Made by a program: the position numbers and the translations under genes. The notes beneath the pieces were generated by a model. It was not told where the DNA came from. It ran no database searches and saw only the letters and a program-made list of their open reading frames with translations. Below, one piece after another: positions 8,581-17,243 of a stretch of DNA of 64,000 bases. The stretch spans positions 1 to 64,000 of the forward strand of contig NZ_JACCHQ010000024.1 of assembly GCF_016031655.1 (NCBI RefSeq). The letters are read 5' to 3'. The stretch comes from Bradyrhizobium glycinis. Lineage in GTDB: Bacteria > Pseudomonadota > Alphaproteobacteria > Rhizobiales > Xanthobacteraceae. Position 1 is the first letter of the stretch, and each line of letters starts with the position of its first letter.

Positions 8581-9363
8581 ATGAAGCTTTCCGTCAACGG
8601 CACCGATGTGTTTGTCGCAACCGGCGGCCGCGACTTCGACAAGTCCCTGCCCGCGGTGGTCTTCATCCACGGCGCCGGCTTCGACCATTCGACCTGGGCG
8701 CTGCACACGCGCTGGTTCGCCCATCACGGCTTTGCCGTGCTGGCGCCCGACCTGCCCGGCCATGGCCGCTCGGCCGGACCTTCGCTCGGCAGCATCGCCG
8801 AGATGGCCGACTGGACGGCGGCGCTGCTCGATGCGGCGGGCACTGCGAAGGCGCATCTGATCGGTCACTCCATGGGCTCGCTGATCTCGCTGGAGACCGC
8901 CGCGCGGCACCCCGACAAGGTCTCCGCGCTGAGCCTGATCGGCACCGCCGCGACCATGACGGTGGGTCCGGATTTGTTGAAAGCCGCCGAGGCCAACTCG
9001 CAGGATGCCAACGACATGGTCTCGATCTGGGGCCTCGGCTTCAACGCGGAGCTCGGCGGCAGCCTGGCGCCGGGCCTGTGGATGCATGGTGGTGCGCAGG
9101 CGGTGCTCCGGGCATGCGAGCCGGGCGTGCTGTTCAGGGATCTGTCGGCCTGCAACTCCTATACGAATGCGCTTGCCGCTGCGGCGAGCGTGAAGGTGCC
9201 GGCAACGTTGATCCTCGGCGAGCGGGACATGATGACACCGGCCAAGGCGGGCAAGGCGCTCGCCGCGGCGATCCCACATGCGAAGACCGTCGTGGTGCCC
9301 GGCGCCGGTCACATGATCATGGCCGAGCGGCCGGACGAGTTGTTGGCGGCGCTGAGGAACTGA
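8581..9363 (+). CDS. Alpha/beta hydrolase
   Basis: 260 residues. Classic fold markers: oxyanion region FIHGAGFDHSTW, DLPGHGRS, nucleophile elbow GHSMGS with Ser97, acid in LGERDMMTP, and His in PGAGHMIM. All three catalytic residues are therefore present. It starts 4 bases after metY and is probably co-transcribed, although a hydrolase has no obvious role in sulfhydrylation. Substrate unknown; the small-ester or lactone hydrolase branch is likely. Confidence 0.88.
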   Translation: MKLSVNGTDVFVATGGRDFDKSLPAVVFIHGAGFDHSTWALHTRWFAHHGFAVLAPDLPGHGRSAGPSLGSIAEMADWTAALLDAAGTAKAHLIGHSMGSLISLETAARHPDKVSALSLIGTAATMTVGPDLLKAAEANSQDANDMVSIWGLGFNAELGGSLAPGLWMHGGAQAVLRACEPGVLFRDLSACNSYTNALAAAASVKVPATLILGERDMMTPAKAGKALAAAIPHAKTVVVPGAGHMIMAERPDELLAALRN

Positions 9364-9430
9364 GCGGATCGATCTTCTGTTTTGCGCGTTGCGGTCTGAC
9401 ATCCCTCTGAATCAAAAAGGGGAACCGAAC

Positions 9431-9934
9431 ATGCCAAGACAGGAAGTCATTCGCAAAGCCAGGCAGGACAAGCGCGCCGGCAAGTCGGCCAGCACGCAGG
9501 CCGGCGAATTCGTCAAGGACGAGATCGACAAGATCCGCAAGGGCAAGCACGGCGCACGCTCGACCAAGCAGGCCATTGCCATCGGTCTTTCCGAGGCGCG
9601 CCGCGCCGGCGTCGATCTGCCGCCGCCGCGCAAGGGGCGCACCAAGAAGTCGACGCGACGCAGCGCCAAATACGCCTACGAGGTCGGCCAGGGCAAACGC
9701 ACGCCGAAGCGGAGGCCGAAAGTATCGCGCGCTGTCGAAGGCGTCCTGAAGAAGGAGCCGCGCTCGACCGCATCGCGCAGCGCGCTATCGAAGCAGGCCA
9801 AGCGTGCCGCAAAGAGCCGCAGCGCCGCCTCGCGTTCGGCGGCCGCACGGAAGGCAAGCCGGACCAAGGGCGCCAAGACCCGCTCCGCCGCCGCCAAAAA
9901 GGCGGCGCGCACCAGGGCGCGCCGCAAGCGCTGA
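9431..9934 (+). CDS. DUF6496 lysine/arginine/alanine-rich protein (histone H1-like tail)
   Basis: 167 residues from MPRQEVIRKARQD, preceded by AAAGGGGAAC as ribosome site. The first half carries a conserved block, FVKDEIDKIRKGKHGARSTKQ followed by IAIGLSEARRAGVDLP, of the DUF6496 family. From about residue 75 the chain is made almost only of K, R, S, A and T with SAAARKA and AAKKAARTRARRKR repeats, like bacterial H1-type tails. I infer nucleic-acid binding; no biochemical role is established from sequence. The frame extends to 9389 but lacks a ribosome site there. Confidence 0.8.
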   Translation: MPRQEVIRKARQDKRAGKSASTQAGEFVKDEIDKIRKGKHGARSTKQAIAIGLSEARRAGVDLPPPRKGRTKKSTRRSAKYAYEVGQGKRTPKRRPKVSRAVEGVLKKEPRSTASRSALSKQAKRAAKSRSAASRSAAARKASRTKGAKTRSAAAKKAARTRARRKR

Positions 9935-9948
9935 TCAGTCGCGCCGGT

Positions 9949-10902
9949 TCAAGAACCCGGCGTCCATTTCCAGACGATGTCGGAGACGTTGACCGGCTTC
10001 GGGATCAGGCCGAGCTTTGCAAAACGATCGGCGACCGCCTGCTGGCTCCTGATCACCTCGCCGTCGATCGGCACCACGCTGAAGTTGGAGCGATCGACGA
10101 AGCGCCTGACGGCCTCGATGTCGACGCCAGTGGCCTCGGCTTGCGCCTTGGCGACTTCCTCGTGATGACCGTTGGCCCAACCGCCTTCGGAGGCAAAGGC
10201 GGCATTGAGCTTGGCGACCAGCGATGGGTACTTGTCCACGAAGTCGGAACCCGCGATGTAAAAGGCATTCGGCTTGTGCACGTCCTTGTCGAAAGCGATG
10301 GCGCGCGCCTTTTCCTTCAGCTCGGCGAGCGCGAGATAGGGATCCCAGATCGACCAGGCATCGACCGAGCCCTTGATGAAGGCGGCCGTCGCGTCTGCTG
10401 GGGCAAGCGGCGCCGGCGTGATGTCGGACCAGGACAGGCCAGCCTTCTCGAGCGCAGCGACCAGCAGATTATGCGCGCTTGATCCCTTGCCGAAGGCGAC
10501 GCGCTTGCCCTTGAGATCAGCGAGCGACTTGATGGCCGAATCCTTCGGCACGATGATCGCCTGGGTGTTGCCGTCCGATTTCACCGCAGTGACATAGCGG
10601 ATCTTGGCGCCGCCGGCCTGCGCGAAGATCGGCGGGGAGTCGCCGACATAGCCGAAATCGACGCTGCCGACATTGATGGCCTCCAGCAGCGGCGGACCGA
10701 ACTGGAAGTCGATCCACTTGATCTCGATGCCGAGCGGCTTGAAGGCGTTCTCGAGCGTCTGGCGCTGGCGCACCGCCGGGAAGAAGCCGCCCTTCTGCGT
10801 GCCGATGCGGATCTCGGCCGGGTTGTCCTCGGCGTGGGCGGGGGCAGCCAGGGCCGTCGCAAGCAAGAGCGTCGTTGCCAGAATGTGTCGTCGGGTGATC
10901 AT
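9949..10902 (-). CDS. ssuA: Aliphatic-sulfonate-type ABC transporter substrate-binding protein
   Basis: 317 residues with a signal peptide ending PAHAED. SsuA/NrtA-family features: IRIGTQKGGFFPAVRQRQTLE, INVGSVDFGYVGDSPPIFAQAGG, LKGKRVAFGKGSSAHNLL and VDAWSIWDPYLALAE. Periplasmic binding protein for alkanesulfonates or taurine-like compounds. No permease, ATPase or monooxygenase gene is adjacent, so it is an orphan or relies on components elsewhere. It sits 14 bases from the convergent DUF6496 gene, and a small unknown gene precedes it by 21 bases. Confidence 0.88.
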   Translation of the reverse strand: MITRRHILATTLLLATALAAPAHAEDNPAEIRIGTQKGGFFPAVRQRQTLENAFKPLGIEIKWIDFQFGPPLLEAINVGSVDFGYVGDSPPIFAQAGGAKIRYVTAVKSDGNTQAIIVPKDSAIKSLADLKGKRVAFGKGSSAHNLLVAALEKAGLSWSDITPAPLAPADATAAFIKGSVDAWSIWDPYLALAELKEKARAIAFDKDVHKPNAFYIAGSDFVDKYPSLVAKLNAAFASEGGWANGHHEEVAKAQAEATGVDIEAVRRFVDRSNFSVVPIDGEVIRSQQAVADRFAKLGLIPKPVNVSDIVWKWTPGS

Positions 10903-10923
10903 AACGAGGTCCTTTCGGTTGGA

Positions 10924-11145
10924 TCAGTTGGGAAAGAGTTGCGAGCTCGCGCGGCTGCTCCGCTCGGAGAACACCGCACGGGCGGCACGCTCGGCCTCAC
11001 GGGCCGAACGGAACTGGCGGCCTTCGAGGCTGTCGAACAGGCGCTCGGAGGAGAAGAAACGGAAGCCACGCTCATCGCGCGTGATGATGCCGGCGGCGCG
11101 GTCCTGGATCTCGATGATGTAGGCGTTCGACCGGGTCTGGGACAT
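10924..11145 (-). CDS. Small conserved-looking protein of unknown function
   Basis: 73 residues, MSQTRSNAYIIEIQDRAAGI and onward. The first half reads like a small beta-rich fold (AGIITRDERGFRFFSS) and the second like a helix with charged repeats (REAERAARAVFSE). No signal peptide or membrane segment. It lies directly upstream of the sulfonate-binding gene on the same strand, 21 bases away. I do not recognise a named family. Codon use is normal for the window. Confidence 0.6.
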   Translation of the reverse strand: MSQTRSNAYIIEIQDRAAGIITRDERGFRFFSSERLFDSLEGRQFRSAREAERAARAVFSERSSRASSQLFPN

Positions 11146-11530
11146 GACTGCTCGTTCGCCGGAAATTCGGCGTTCCTGTCTTGGGATTTTCGATGTGACG
11201 TGCTGCTAGGAAACGGTCAGCAACAACAACAGGCGCCCGTTGCCGCCGAGAAACAGCGCCGCGTCATGCACGTATGCATGTCGTTCTGATTGCGCTGGTG
11301 ATCGGTATTCATGGCGCGGCTTCAGGCTCGATGAGCAGTTTGGATGCCTCGAATATCGAGGGATCGGCACGATTGGTCAATGAAATGGCTATCCAAATTT
11401 ACGGCGCGCGCGCTCGCGCGCTTCTCCCGCCGCCAGCAACGACAGACATATTCATCTCGCGATGAGTTCAACGCGCGCGAGCAGCAAGCATGGTACGCTT
11501 CGAGTAAACACAATTTGGGAGGTTCCAGGT
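11146..11530. other. Intergenic region, no convincing gene
   Basis: About 385 bases between divergent genes. Short open frames exist (11274-11465 and 11344-11616) but they lack ribosome sites, and the second overlaps the SDR gene. The region holds the promoter area of the SDR gene and its ribosome site GGGAGG at 11518-11523. A GC-alternating run GGCGCGCGCGCTCGCGCG lies near 11402-11420. Confidence 0.5.
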
Positions 11531-12262
11531 ATGGCGGATGCTCTGAAAGGGCGCACGGCGCTCGTGACCGGCGGCTCGCGCGGAATCGGCGCAGCCGTCT
11601 GTCGTGCGCTGTCTGAAGCCGGTGCGGCGGTGGCGATCAACTGCCGCGAAACGATCGACCAGGCCGAGAAACTTGCGGGCGAGATCAGCAAGCAGGGCGG
11701 CCGCGCCACCGTGGTCGCCGCTGACGTCTCCCAAGCGGGGGCCGTCGCCGAGATGGTCGAGCGCGTGACGGCCGGGCTCGGGCCGATCGACATTCTGGTC
11801 AACAATGCCGGCATTGCCATCACGCGTGGCGTGGACGATCTCACCGAGGACGATTTCGACCGCACCATCCTGGTCAACCTGAAATCGGCCTTCCTGTGCA
11901 CGCAAGCGGTGCTGCCATCGATGCGCGCGCGGAAATGGGGCCGCATCGTCAACATCTCCTCCGGGGCCGCGCGCGGTGCCGGCTCGATCGGCCCGCACTA
12001 CAATGCGTCAAAGGCTGGCATGGAGGGCCTGACGCGCGGCTATGCGGCGCGGCTCGTGAAAGAGGGCATTACCGTCAATGCGGTGGCGCCGTCGCTGATC
12101 GAGACCGACATGATGCGCAGCCAGCCCGCGCTCGTCAGCCGCATCCCGCTCGGCCGCTTCGGCACGGCGGAGGAGGTGGCGAAGGCCGTGATGCTGCTGG
12201 TCGACAACGCCTACATGACCGGACAGACGGTCGCGTTGAGTGGCGGGATGGCGTTTAATTGA
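11531..12262 (+). CDS. SDR-family oxidoreductase (FabG-like 3-oxoacyl-ACP reductase)
   Basis: 243 residues from MADALKGRTALVTGGSRGIG; GGGAGG lies 8 bases upstream of this ATG. NAD(P)-binding GGSRGIG at 14-20, NNAG at 91-94, catalytic Ser in NISSGAA, and Tyr157/Lys161 in YNASK. The C-terminal GQTVALSGGMAFN is typical of FabG-like enzymes. It stands alone between a gene desert and a repeat, so it is probably an accessory reductase, not the fatty-acid-synthesis FabG. The frame extends to 11462 without support. Confidence 0.9.
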   Translation: MADALKGRTALVTGGSRGIGAAVCRALSEAGAAVAINCRETIDQAEKLAGEISKQGGRATVVAADVSQAGAVAEMVERVTAGLGPIDILVNNAGIAITRGVDDLTEDDFDRTILVNLKSAFLCTQAVLPSMRARKWGRIVNISSGAARGAGSIGPHYNASKAGMEGLTRGYAARLVKEGITVNAVAPSLIETDMMRSQPALVSRIPLGRFGTAEEVAKAVMLLVDNAYMTGQTVALSGGMAFN

Positions 12263-12285
12263 AAGGGGGGAGCGGCGGGCTCCTC

Positions 12286-12431
12286 TTCACCTCTCCCCGC
12301 TTGCGGGAGAGGTCGGATTGCATCGAAGATGCAATCCGGGTGAGGGGGTACAGGTCCCACGGCGATCTCACGTGCGGATAGAGGCCCCTCACCCCGCCCT
12401 CCCCCGCAAGAGCGGGGCGAGGGAGACGAGA
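12286..12431. repeat. Composite intergenic palindromes
   Basis: First unit: CTCTCCCCGCTTGCGGGAGA plus GG, followed by a nested perfect hairpin GATTGCATC/GATGCAATC and GGGTGAGGGGG. Second unit: CCCTCACCCCGCCCTCCCCC then GCAAGAGCGGGGCGAGGGAG. Same family as 1437-1562. It lies between convergent genes and may stop transcription from both. Confidence 0.75.
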
Positions 12432-12443
12432 GAGCGCGGAAGC

Positions 12444-13055
12444 TCACCACATCGTTGCTGCCGCCCGTTCCGGCCAGGCGCGATCATACTCCGCGCCGCC
12501 GACCTTGTTGTCACTCATCTCCGCAAGAATCTGCCCCGGTGTCGGCAGCGTCTTCGGATCGACGCGTTTGTCCGGATTCCAGAGGTCGGAGCGGACGATG
12601 GCGCGCGCGCATTGGAAGTAGATCTCCTCGACGTGCATCACCATGACGCTGCGCGGCGCCTTGCCCTCGACCTTGAACGAGGCCAGCAGCTCCGGATCGA
12701 TCGACAGATGCGCGCGGCCGTTGGCCCGCACCGCATTGCCGGAGCCGGGGATCAGGAACATCAGCGACACGCGCGGGTCGCGCACGATATTGCGTAAGGA
12801 ATCGACCCGGTTGTTGCCGCGGCGATCGGGCAGCATCAGCGTCTTGGGGTCATGGATGCGGACGAAGCCGGGCAGATCGCCGCGCGGCGAGCAGTCGATG
12901 CCCTCGGGCCCGATGGTGGCAAGCGCGGCGAACGGCGCTTTCTCAATGAAGATGCGGTAGAGCGGGGTGACGTGGTCGGCAACTTTGACGGTCGAGGCAT
13001 CGTTCGTGACGCCGTAGATGGCCTCTAGCTGCTCGACCGTTTCAATCACCGTCAT
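12444..13055 (-). CDS. Pyridoxamine 5'-phosphate oxidase-family flavoprotein
   Basis: 203 residues. FMN split-barrel features of the MSMEG_1061-type subgroup: APFAALATIGPEGIDCSPRGD, LMLPDRRGNNRVDSLRNIVRD, VSLMFLIPGSGNAVRANGRA and the C-terminal FQCARAIVRSDLW. It binds FMN or F420-like cofactors, and the reaction is not known. It begins 26 bases downstream of the phnN stop on the same strand, so it may be the last gene of the C-P lyase operon, but similar genes are found without phn neighbours. Confidence 0.85.
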   Translation of the reverse strand: MTVIETVEQLEAIYGVTNDASTVKVADHVTPLYRIFIEKAPFAALATIGPEGIDCSPRGDLPGFVRIHDPKTLMLPDRRGNNRVDSLRNIVRDPRVSLMFLIPGSGNAVRANGRAHLSIDPELLASFKVEGKAPRSVMVMHVEEIYFQCARAIVRSDLWNPDKRVDPKTLPTPGQILAEMSDNKVGGAEYDRAWPERAAATMW

Positions 13056-13081
13056 TCCACTCTCTCCGTTATTCCCAGCAA

Positions 13082-13678
13082 CTAACCTTGCCAGCCTTCA
13101 TTCCTGATCACGCGCACGAGCTGGCGGCTGTGATAGTCTGCGCTGCCGGCATTGAGGATGGTGACATCGGCGTGCGCCGACGCGTCGTCGACGCTGCGCG
13201 ACAGCCGTTCGGCGATGTTGCCATCGCTTTTCCGGGCGCGCGCGGCAAGCCGCTGCGCCAATACCTCCGGCGGCGCCGTAATCGCGACCACCACGACGTT
13301 GGCATAGGCCCGGCGCAAGGCGGCGATCACGGTGCGTGAGACGTTGACGACGATGGTGCGGCCCGCGCGGACGTCGTCGTTGATCTCGAGCGGCAGTGCA
13401 TAGGAATGCCCATGCGCCTCCCAGTACACGGCAAAGTCGCCGTGCTCGCTCGCGCGGCGAAATTCGTCGGGGCTGACCGCGATATTGTCTTCATCGGCCG
13501 AGGACGCACGCGTCACGATGCGACGGGGGAAGACGATGTCAGGATCGTCGCTGCAGGCTATTTGCGCCAGCCGCAGCAAGGTATCCTTGCCGGCGCCGCT
13601 GGGGCCGACCACGAGCACGAGCCGGCCGGGGCCGATCGCACCCGTCTCGCCTTCGCCCGCGGTCGCCATCTCGCTCAT
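13082..13678 (-). CDS. phnN: Ribose 1,5-bisphosphokinase
   Basis: 198 residues. The guanylate-kinase-like fold is shown by the P-loop VVGPSGAGKDTLL, followed by FPRRIVTRAS and SVDDASAHADVTILNAGS. PhnN phosphorylates ribose 1,5-bisphosphate to PRPP, the last step that recycles the ribose unit after C-P cleavage. It overlaps phnM by 4 bases (ATGA type), so the two are translationally coupled. Confidence 0.92.
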   Translation of the reverse strand: MSEMATAGEGETGAIGPGRLVLVVGPSGAGKDTLLRLAQIACSDDPDIVFPRRIVTRASSADEDNIAVSPDEFRRASEHGDFAVYWEAHGHSYALPLEINDDVRAGRTIVVNVSRTVIAALRRAYANVVVVAITAPPEVLAQRLAARARKSDGNIAERLSRSVDDASAHADVTILNAGSADYHSRQLVRVIRNEGWQG

Positions 13679-14823
13679 GCGACGCGGTGTCCTTCGCGCC
13701 AGACGCTGCGGACCACGGGAACGTGGCCTGCGACATGGACGCGGATCAAATCGGCGCGCTTGCCGGTCGCGACCTCACCGCGGTCGGTGAGACCGACCGC
13801 TTCGGCGGGCGCCTTCGTCACGGTGCGGACCGCGGCCGGGAGGCTGATCGTGGGCACATGCTCGGGCAATTGCAGCGCGGCCATCAAAAGGCTCGACGGG
13901 ATGTAATCCGACGACAGGATGTCGAGCAGGCCTTCGCGGGCGAGATCGACCGCCGCGATGTTGCCGGAGTGGGAGCCGCCGCGCACGACGTTCGGCGCGC
14001 CCATGAGGATGTCGATGCCGGCCTGGTGCAGGCCGCGCGCGGCCTCCAGCGTGGTCGGGAATTCCGCGACCGAAACGCGGTCGCGCACGGCGTCCGCAAC
14101 GTTCTCCTCGGTGGTGTCGTCGTGGCTCGCCAGCGGAATGTTGTACTCATGCGCCAGCGCCACGATCTCGCGCATGTTGGCCGCGGCATAGAGCCTCTGA
14201 TATTCGAAGCGCTTCGCGAACAGCTCGTCGAGCTCGGCATCGGTCTTGCCCCCGCCCTTGCCGCGGTAATAGTCGCGCAGCTTGACCTCATCGCGGAACT
14301 GGCGCTGGCCCGGCGTGTGGTCCATCAGCGACATCAGCTTGACGTCGGGACGGTCGATCAGCTCCTTGGCCTCCTCGACCACGCTCGGCATCGGGATCTC
14401 GCAGCGCAGATGCAGGAAGTGGTCGGCGCGCAGCAGGTTGGCCTCGCGCGCGGTGGTGATCGCGGCAGCGAGCACGCCAGCGCGGCCATCGACCTCCTCG
14501 GCGCCGTCCTCGCGCCAGACCCGGAGCGAATCGAACACGGTGGTGATGCCCGAGGTCGCAAGCTGGCCGTCATAGGAGATGACGGCGGCGACCGGATTCC
14601 AGAACACCTTTGGCCGCGGCACGTAATGCGCTTCGAGATGGTCGGTGTGGAGCTCGATCAGGCCGGGCATGATCAGATCTCCACCGGCATCCTCGGCACC
14701 CGCGGGCGCCCTCCCCTCGCCGATCTCCGCAATGCGGCCGTCGGCAAGCGCGAGCCAACCCTGCTCGATCACCCGGTCAGCCAGCACGATCCGGGCGTTG
14801 GCGATCACGGATTCCTTCTTCAT
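13675..14823 (-). CDS. phnM: Alpha-D-ribose 1-methylphosphonate 5-triphosphate diphosphatase, copy 1
   Basis: 382 residues. Amidohydrolase-superfamily enzyme that removes pyrophosphate from the nucleotide-like triphosphate made by PhnGHIL. Metal-site landmarks: LIELHTDHLEAHYVPRP (HxD as in PhnM), LHLRCEIP, MDHTPGQRQF, ASHDDTTEENV, NVVRGGSHSGN and SSDYIPSSLL. It follows phnL by 12 bases and overlaps phnN. A second, divergent phnM lies at 24847-26040 in the same locus. Confidence 0.93.
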   Translation of the reverse strand: MKKESVIANARIVLADRVIEQGWLALADGRIAEIGEGRAPAGAEDAGGDLIMPGLIELHTDHLEAHYVPRPKVFWNPVAAVISYDGQLATSGITTVFDSLRVWREDGAEEVDGRAGVLAAAITTAREANLLRADHFLHLRCEIPMPSVVEEAKELIDRPDVKLMSLMDHTPGQRQFRDEVKLRDYYRGKGGGKTDAELDELFAKRFEYQRLYAAANMREIVALAHEYNIPLASHDDTTEENVADAVRDRVSVAEFPTTLEAARGLHQAGIDILMGAPNVVRGGSHSGNIAAVDLAREGLLDILSSDYIPSSLLMAALQLPEHVPTISLPAAVRTVTKAPAEAVGLTDRGEVATGKRADLIRVHVAGHVPVVRSVWREGHRVA

Positions 14824-14835
14824 TTCCCCATTCCT

Positions 14836-15546
14836 TCAGGCCGCGGCGGCAAAGCTGGTGACGTCGACGATGCGGTCGGCAATCAAATGACGGATTTCGT
14901 CGTCATGGACAATGGCGACCATGGCGACGCCCTGACGTTTCTTTTCGGCGACCAGCTCGACCACCACGGCGCGATTGGCGGCATCGAGCGAGGCGGTCGG
15001 CTCGTCCAGCAGCAGGATCGGCAGGTCCGAGATGAAGCCACGGGCGATGTTCACGCGCTGCTGCTCGCCGCCGGAGAAGGTCGCGGGTGGAAGCTGCCAA
15101 AGCCGTTCGGGGATGTTGAGACGATGCAGCAGCTCGCCGGCGCGCGCCTGCGCATCGGCCCGGCTCATGCCGTTCACGATCAGCGGCTCCGCCACGACGT
15201 CGATGGTCGCAACCCGCGGCACGGCCCGCAAGAACTGGCTGACATAGCCGATGGTGGAGCGGCGGATGTTGAGCACCTGGCGCGGCTCGGCGGTGGCAAG
15301 ATCGACCACCTTGCCGCGATGGCGGATGCCGATGCGGCCGCTGTCACAGCGATAATTGCCGAAGATCATCTTCAGGATCGACGATTTGCCGGCGCCCGAC
15401 GGCCCCGAGAGCACGACGCACTCGCCCGGATTGACCTGGAAGGTCACCCCGCGCACGACCGGCAGCTCGATGCCGCCCTGCAGGTGCATCGTAAAGGTCT
15501 TGCCGGCGTCAGCGATGTCGATCATGGCGGTCATTGGAAAGCTCAT
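14836..15546 (-). CDS. phnL: Phosphonate C-P lyase system ATP-binding protein PhnL
   Basis: 236 residues from MSFPMTAMID. ABC ATPase with Walker A GPSGAGKS, signature FSGGEQQRVNIARGF and Walker B ILLLDEPTASLD. PhnL works with PhnGHI in attaching the phosphonate to ribose triphosphate and is not a transporter subunit. Start chosen 10 bases after the phnK stop; in-frame ATGs 12 and 21 bases later are alternatives. The longer open frame to 15642 would overlap phnK and is rejected. Confidence 0.92.
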   Translation of the reverse strand: MSFPMTAMIDIADAGKTFTMHLQGGIELPVVRGVTFQVNPGECVVLSGPSGAGKSSILKMIFGNYRCDSGRIGIRHRGKVVDLATAEPRQVLNIRRSTIGYVSQFLRAVPRVATIDVVAEPLIVNGMSRADAQARAGELLHRLNIPERLWQLPPATFSGGEQQRVNIARGFISDLPILLLDEPTASLDAANRAVVVELVAEKKRQGVAMVAIVHDDEIRHLIADRIVDVTSFAAAA

Positions 15547-15556
15547 ATCGTAAAGC

Positions 15557-16354
15557 TCATGGCGGCAGGATCGAGGAGACCAGGAGCTGGGTATAAGGTT
15601 CGCGCGGGTCGTCGAGCACCTGGTCCGTGAGACCGGTCTCAATGACGCGGCCGCCTTTCATCACCATCACGCGGTGCGACAACAGGCGCGCCACCGCGAG
15701 ATCGTGGGTGACGATGACGACGGCAAGGTTCAGCTCGGCGACCAGGCTGCGCAACAGGTCGAGCAGGCGCGCCTGTACCGACACGTCGAGTCCGCCGGTC
15801 GGCTCGTCCATGAAGACGAGCCGCGGCTCGGTGACGAGGTTGCGGGCGATCTGGAGGCGCTGGCGCATGCCGCCGGAATAGGTGCGCGGCGCATCGTCGA
15901 TGCGCGCTGTGTCGATCTCGACCCGGGTGAGCCAATCGGACGCGGTGTCGCGAATGCGGCCGTAATGATTCCACCCTACCGCCATCAGCCGCTCGCCGAC
16001 ATTCGCGCCGGCCGAGACCGCCATGCGCAGGCCCTGTGCGGGATCCTGATGCACAAAGCCCCAATCGGTGCGGAACAGGAAGCGCCGTTCGGCTTCGCCC
16101 AGCGAGGCGAGATCGCGGGTGACGCCGTCGCGCATCCGGTACGACACTTGGCCCGCGCTCGGTGCAAGCTGACCCGACAGCATCTGCAGCAGCGTCGATT
16201 TGCCCGAACCGGATTCGCCGACGATCGCCAGCACTTCGCCGGGATACAGCGAGAACGAGACGTCGCGGCAGGCATGGATGCGGCCGAACGACTTGCTGAG
16301 GGATTTTGCGACCAGCAGCGGCTCGTCGTTCTCAATGAAATTCTGATCAGCCAT
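15557..16354 (-). CDS. phnK: Phosphonate C-P lyase system ATP-binding protein PhnK
   Basis: 265 residues from MADQNFIENDEP. Walker A GESGSGKS, signature YSGGMRQRLQIARNL, Walker B LVFMDEPTGGLDVS, and the family segment FRTDWGFVHQDPAQGLRM. PhnK docks on the PhnGHIJ core. Its ATG lies inside the end of phnJ (8-base overlap, ATGGCTGA), which fixes the start and indicates translational coupling. Confidence 0.93.
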   Translation of the reverse strand: MADQNFIENDEPLLVAKSLSKSFGRIHACRDVSFSLYPGEVLAIVGESGSGKSTLLQMLSGQLAPSAGQVSYRMRDGVTRDLASLGEAERRFLFRTDWGFVHQDPAQGLRMAVSAGANVGERLMAVGWNHYGRIRDTASDWLTRVEIDTARIDDAPRTYSGGMRQRLQIARNLVTEPRLVFMDEPTGGLDVSVQARLLDLLRSLVAELNLAVVIVTHDLAVARLLSHRVMVMKGGRVIETGLTDQVLDDPREPYTQLLVSSILPP

Positions 16355-17243
16355 TCGCGGCCTCCCGCGCCTTCTCCTTGTACGGCGCAGCACTGAGGCT
16401 GCCGTGATGGCCGGCGGCCTGGCGGCCCTCGCAATAATCGGTGTCCGAGCACACGAACATGCGCCCGCCCTTGTCGTCGGTGACGATCTCGTCGAGATAG
16501 GAATTCTCCGCCCCGCAGAGCGCGCAGGGCGCGTTGAAGCGGTAGGGCTCGAACGGGTGATCCTCGAAATCGAGCGACACCACCTGGGTGTAGGGCGGAA
16601 TCGCGTAGATGCGCTTCTCGCGGCCGGCGCCGAACAATTGCAGGGCGGGGCAATTGTCCATCTTGGGATTGTCGAATTTCGGCGTCGGCGACGGGTCCAT
16701 CACATAGCGCGCGTTGACCTTGACCGGATAGGCATAGGCTGTAGCGATGTGGCCGAAGCGCGCGATGTCCTCGTAGAGCTTCACATGCATCAGGCCGTAT
16801 TCGGCGAGCGCATGCATGCGCCGCGTCTCGGTCTCGCGCGGCTCGAGGAAGCGCAGGGGTTCCGGGATCGGCACCTGATAGACCAGCACCTGGTTGGCGC
16901 GCAGCGCCGTCTCCGGGATGCGGTGGCGGGTCTGGATCACCGTTGCTTGGTCCGTCGCCGTCGTCGTCGCAACGCCCGCGGTCTTGGCGAAGAACTTGCG
17001 GATCGAGATCGCGTTGGTGGTGTCGTCGGAGCCCTGGTCGATCACCTTCAGCACGTCGGCGGGACCGAGGATCGCAGCCGTGACCTGCACGCCGCCGGTG
17101 CCCCAGCCATAGGGCATCGGCATCTCGCGGCTCGCGAACGGCACCTGATAGCCGGGGATGGCGATCGCCTTGAGGATTGCGCGGCGAATCATCCGCTTGG
17201 TCTGCTCGTCGAGATAGGCGAAATTGTAGGTGGGCGCGTTCAT
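16347..17243 (-). CDS. phnJ: C-P lyase, alpha-D-ribose 1-methylphosphonate 5-phosphate C-P-lyase
   Basis: 298 residues. Radical SAM enzyme with a non-canonical cluster site: Cys240, Cys243 and Cys265 match the iron-sulfur ligands of E. coli PhnJ, and Cys271 matches its thiyl-radical cysteine (CALCG, FVCSDTDYCEGRQ). Further signature: QVPFASREMPMPYGWGTGGV. It breaks the carbon-phosphorus bond, releasing the alkane and ribose cyclic phosphate. It overlaps phnI by 4 bases and phnK by 8. All expected key residues are present, so the enzyme should be active. Confidence 0.96.
   Translation of the reverse strand: MNAPTYNFAYLDEQTKRMIRRAILKAIAIPGYQVPFASREMPMPYGWGTGGVQVTAAILGPADVLKVIDQGSDDTTNAISIRKFFAKTAGVATTTATDQATVIQTRHRIPETALRANQVLVYQVPIPEPLRFLEPRETETRRMHALAEYGLMHVKLYEDIARFGHIATAYAYPVKVNARYVMDPSPTPKFDNPKMDNCPALQLFGAGREKRIYAIPPYTQVVSLDFEDHPFEPYRFNAPCALCGAENSYLDEIVTDDKGGRMFVCSDTDYCEGRQAAGHHGSLSAAPYKEKAREAANG

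Noticed and set aside
11274..11465. 63-codon frame with a hydrophobic start (MHVVLIALVIGIHG)
   Set aside because: No ribosome site, low-complexity GC-repeat in its second half and no recognisable content; could be a secreted peptide but not supportable.
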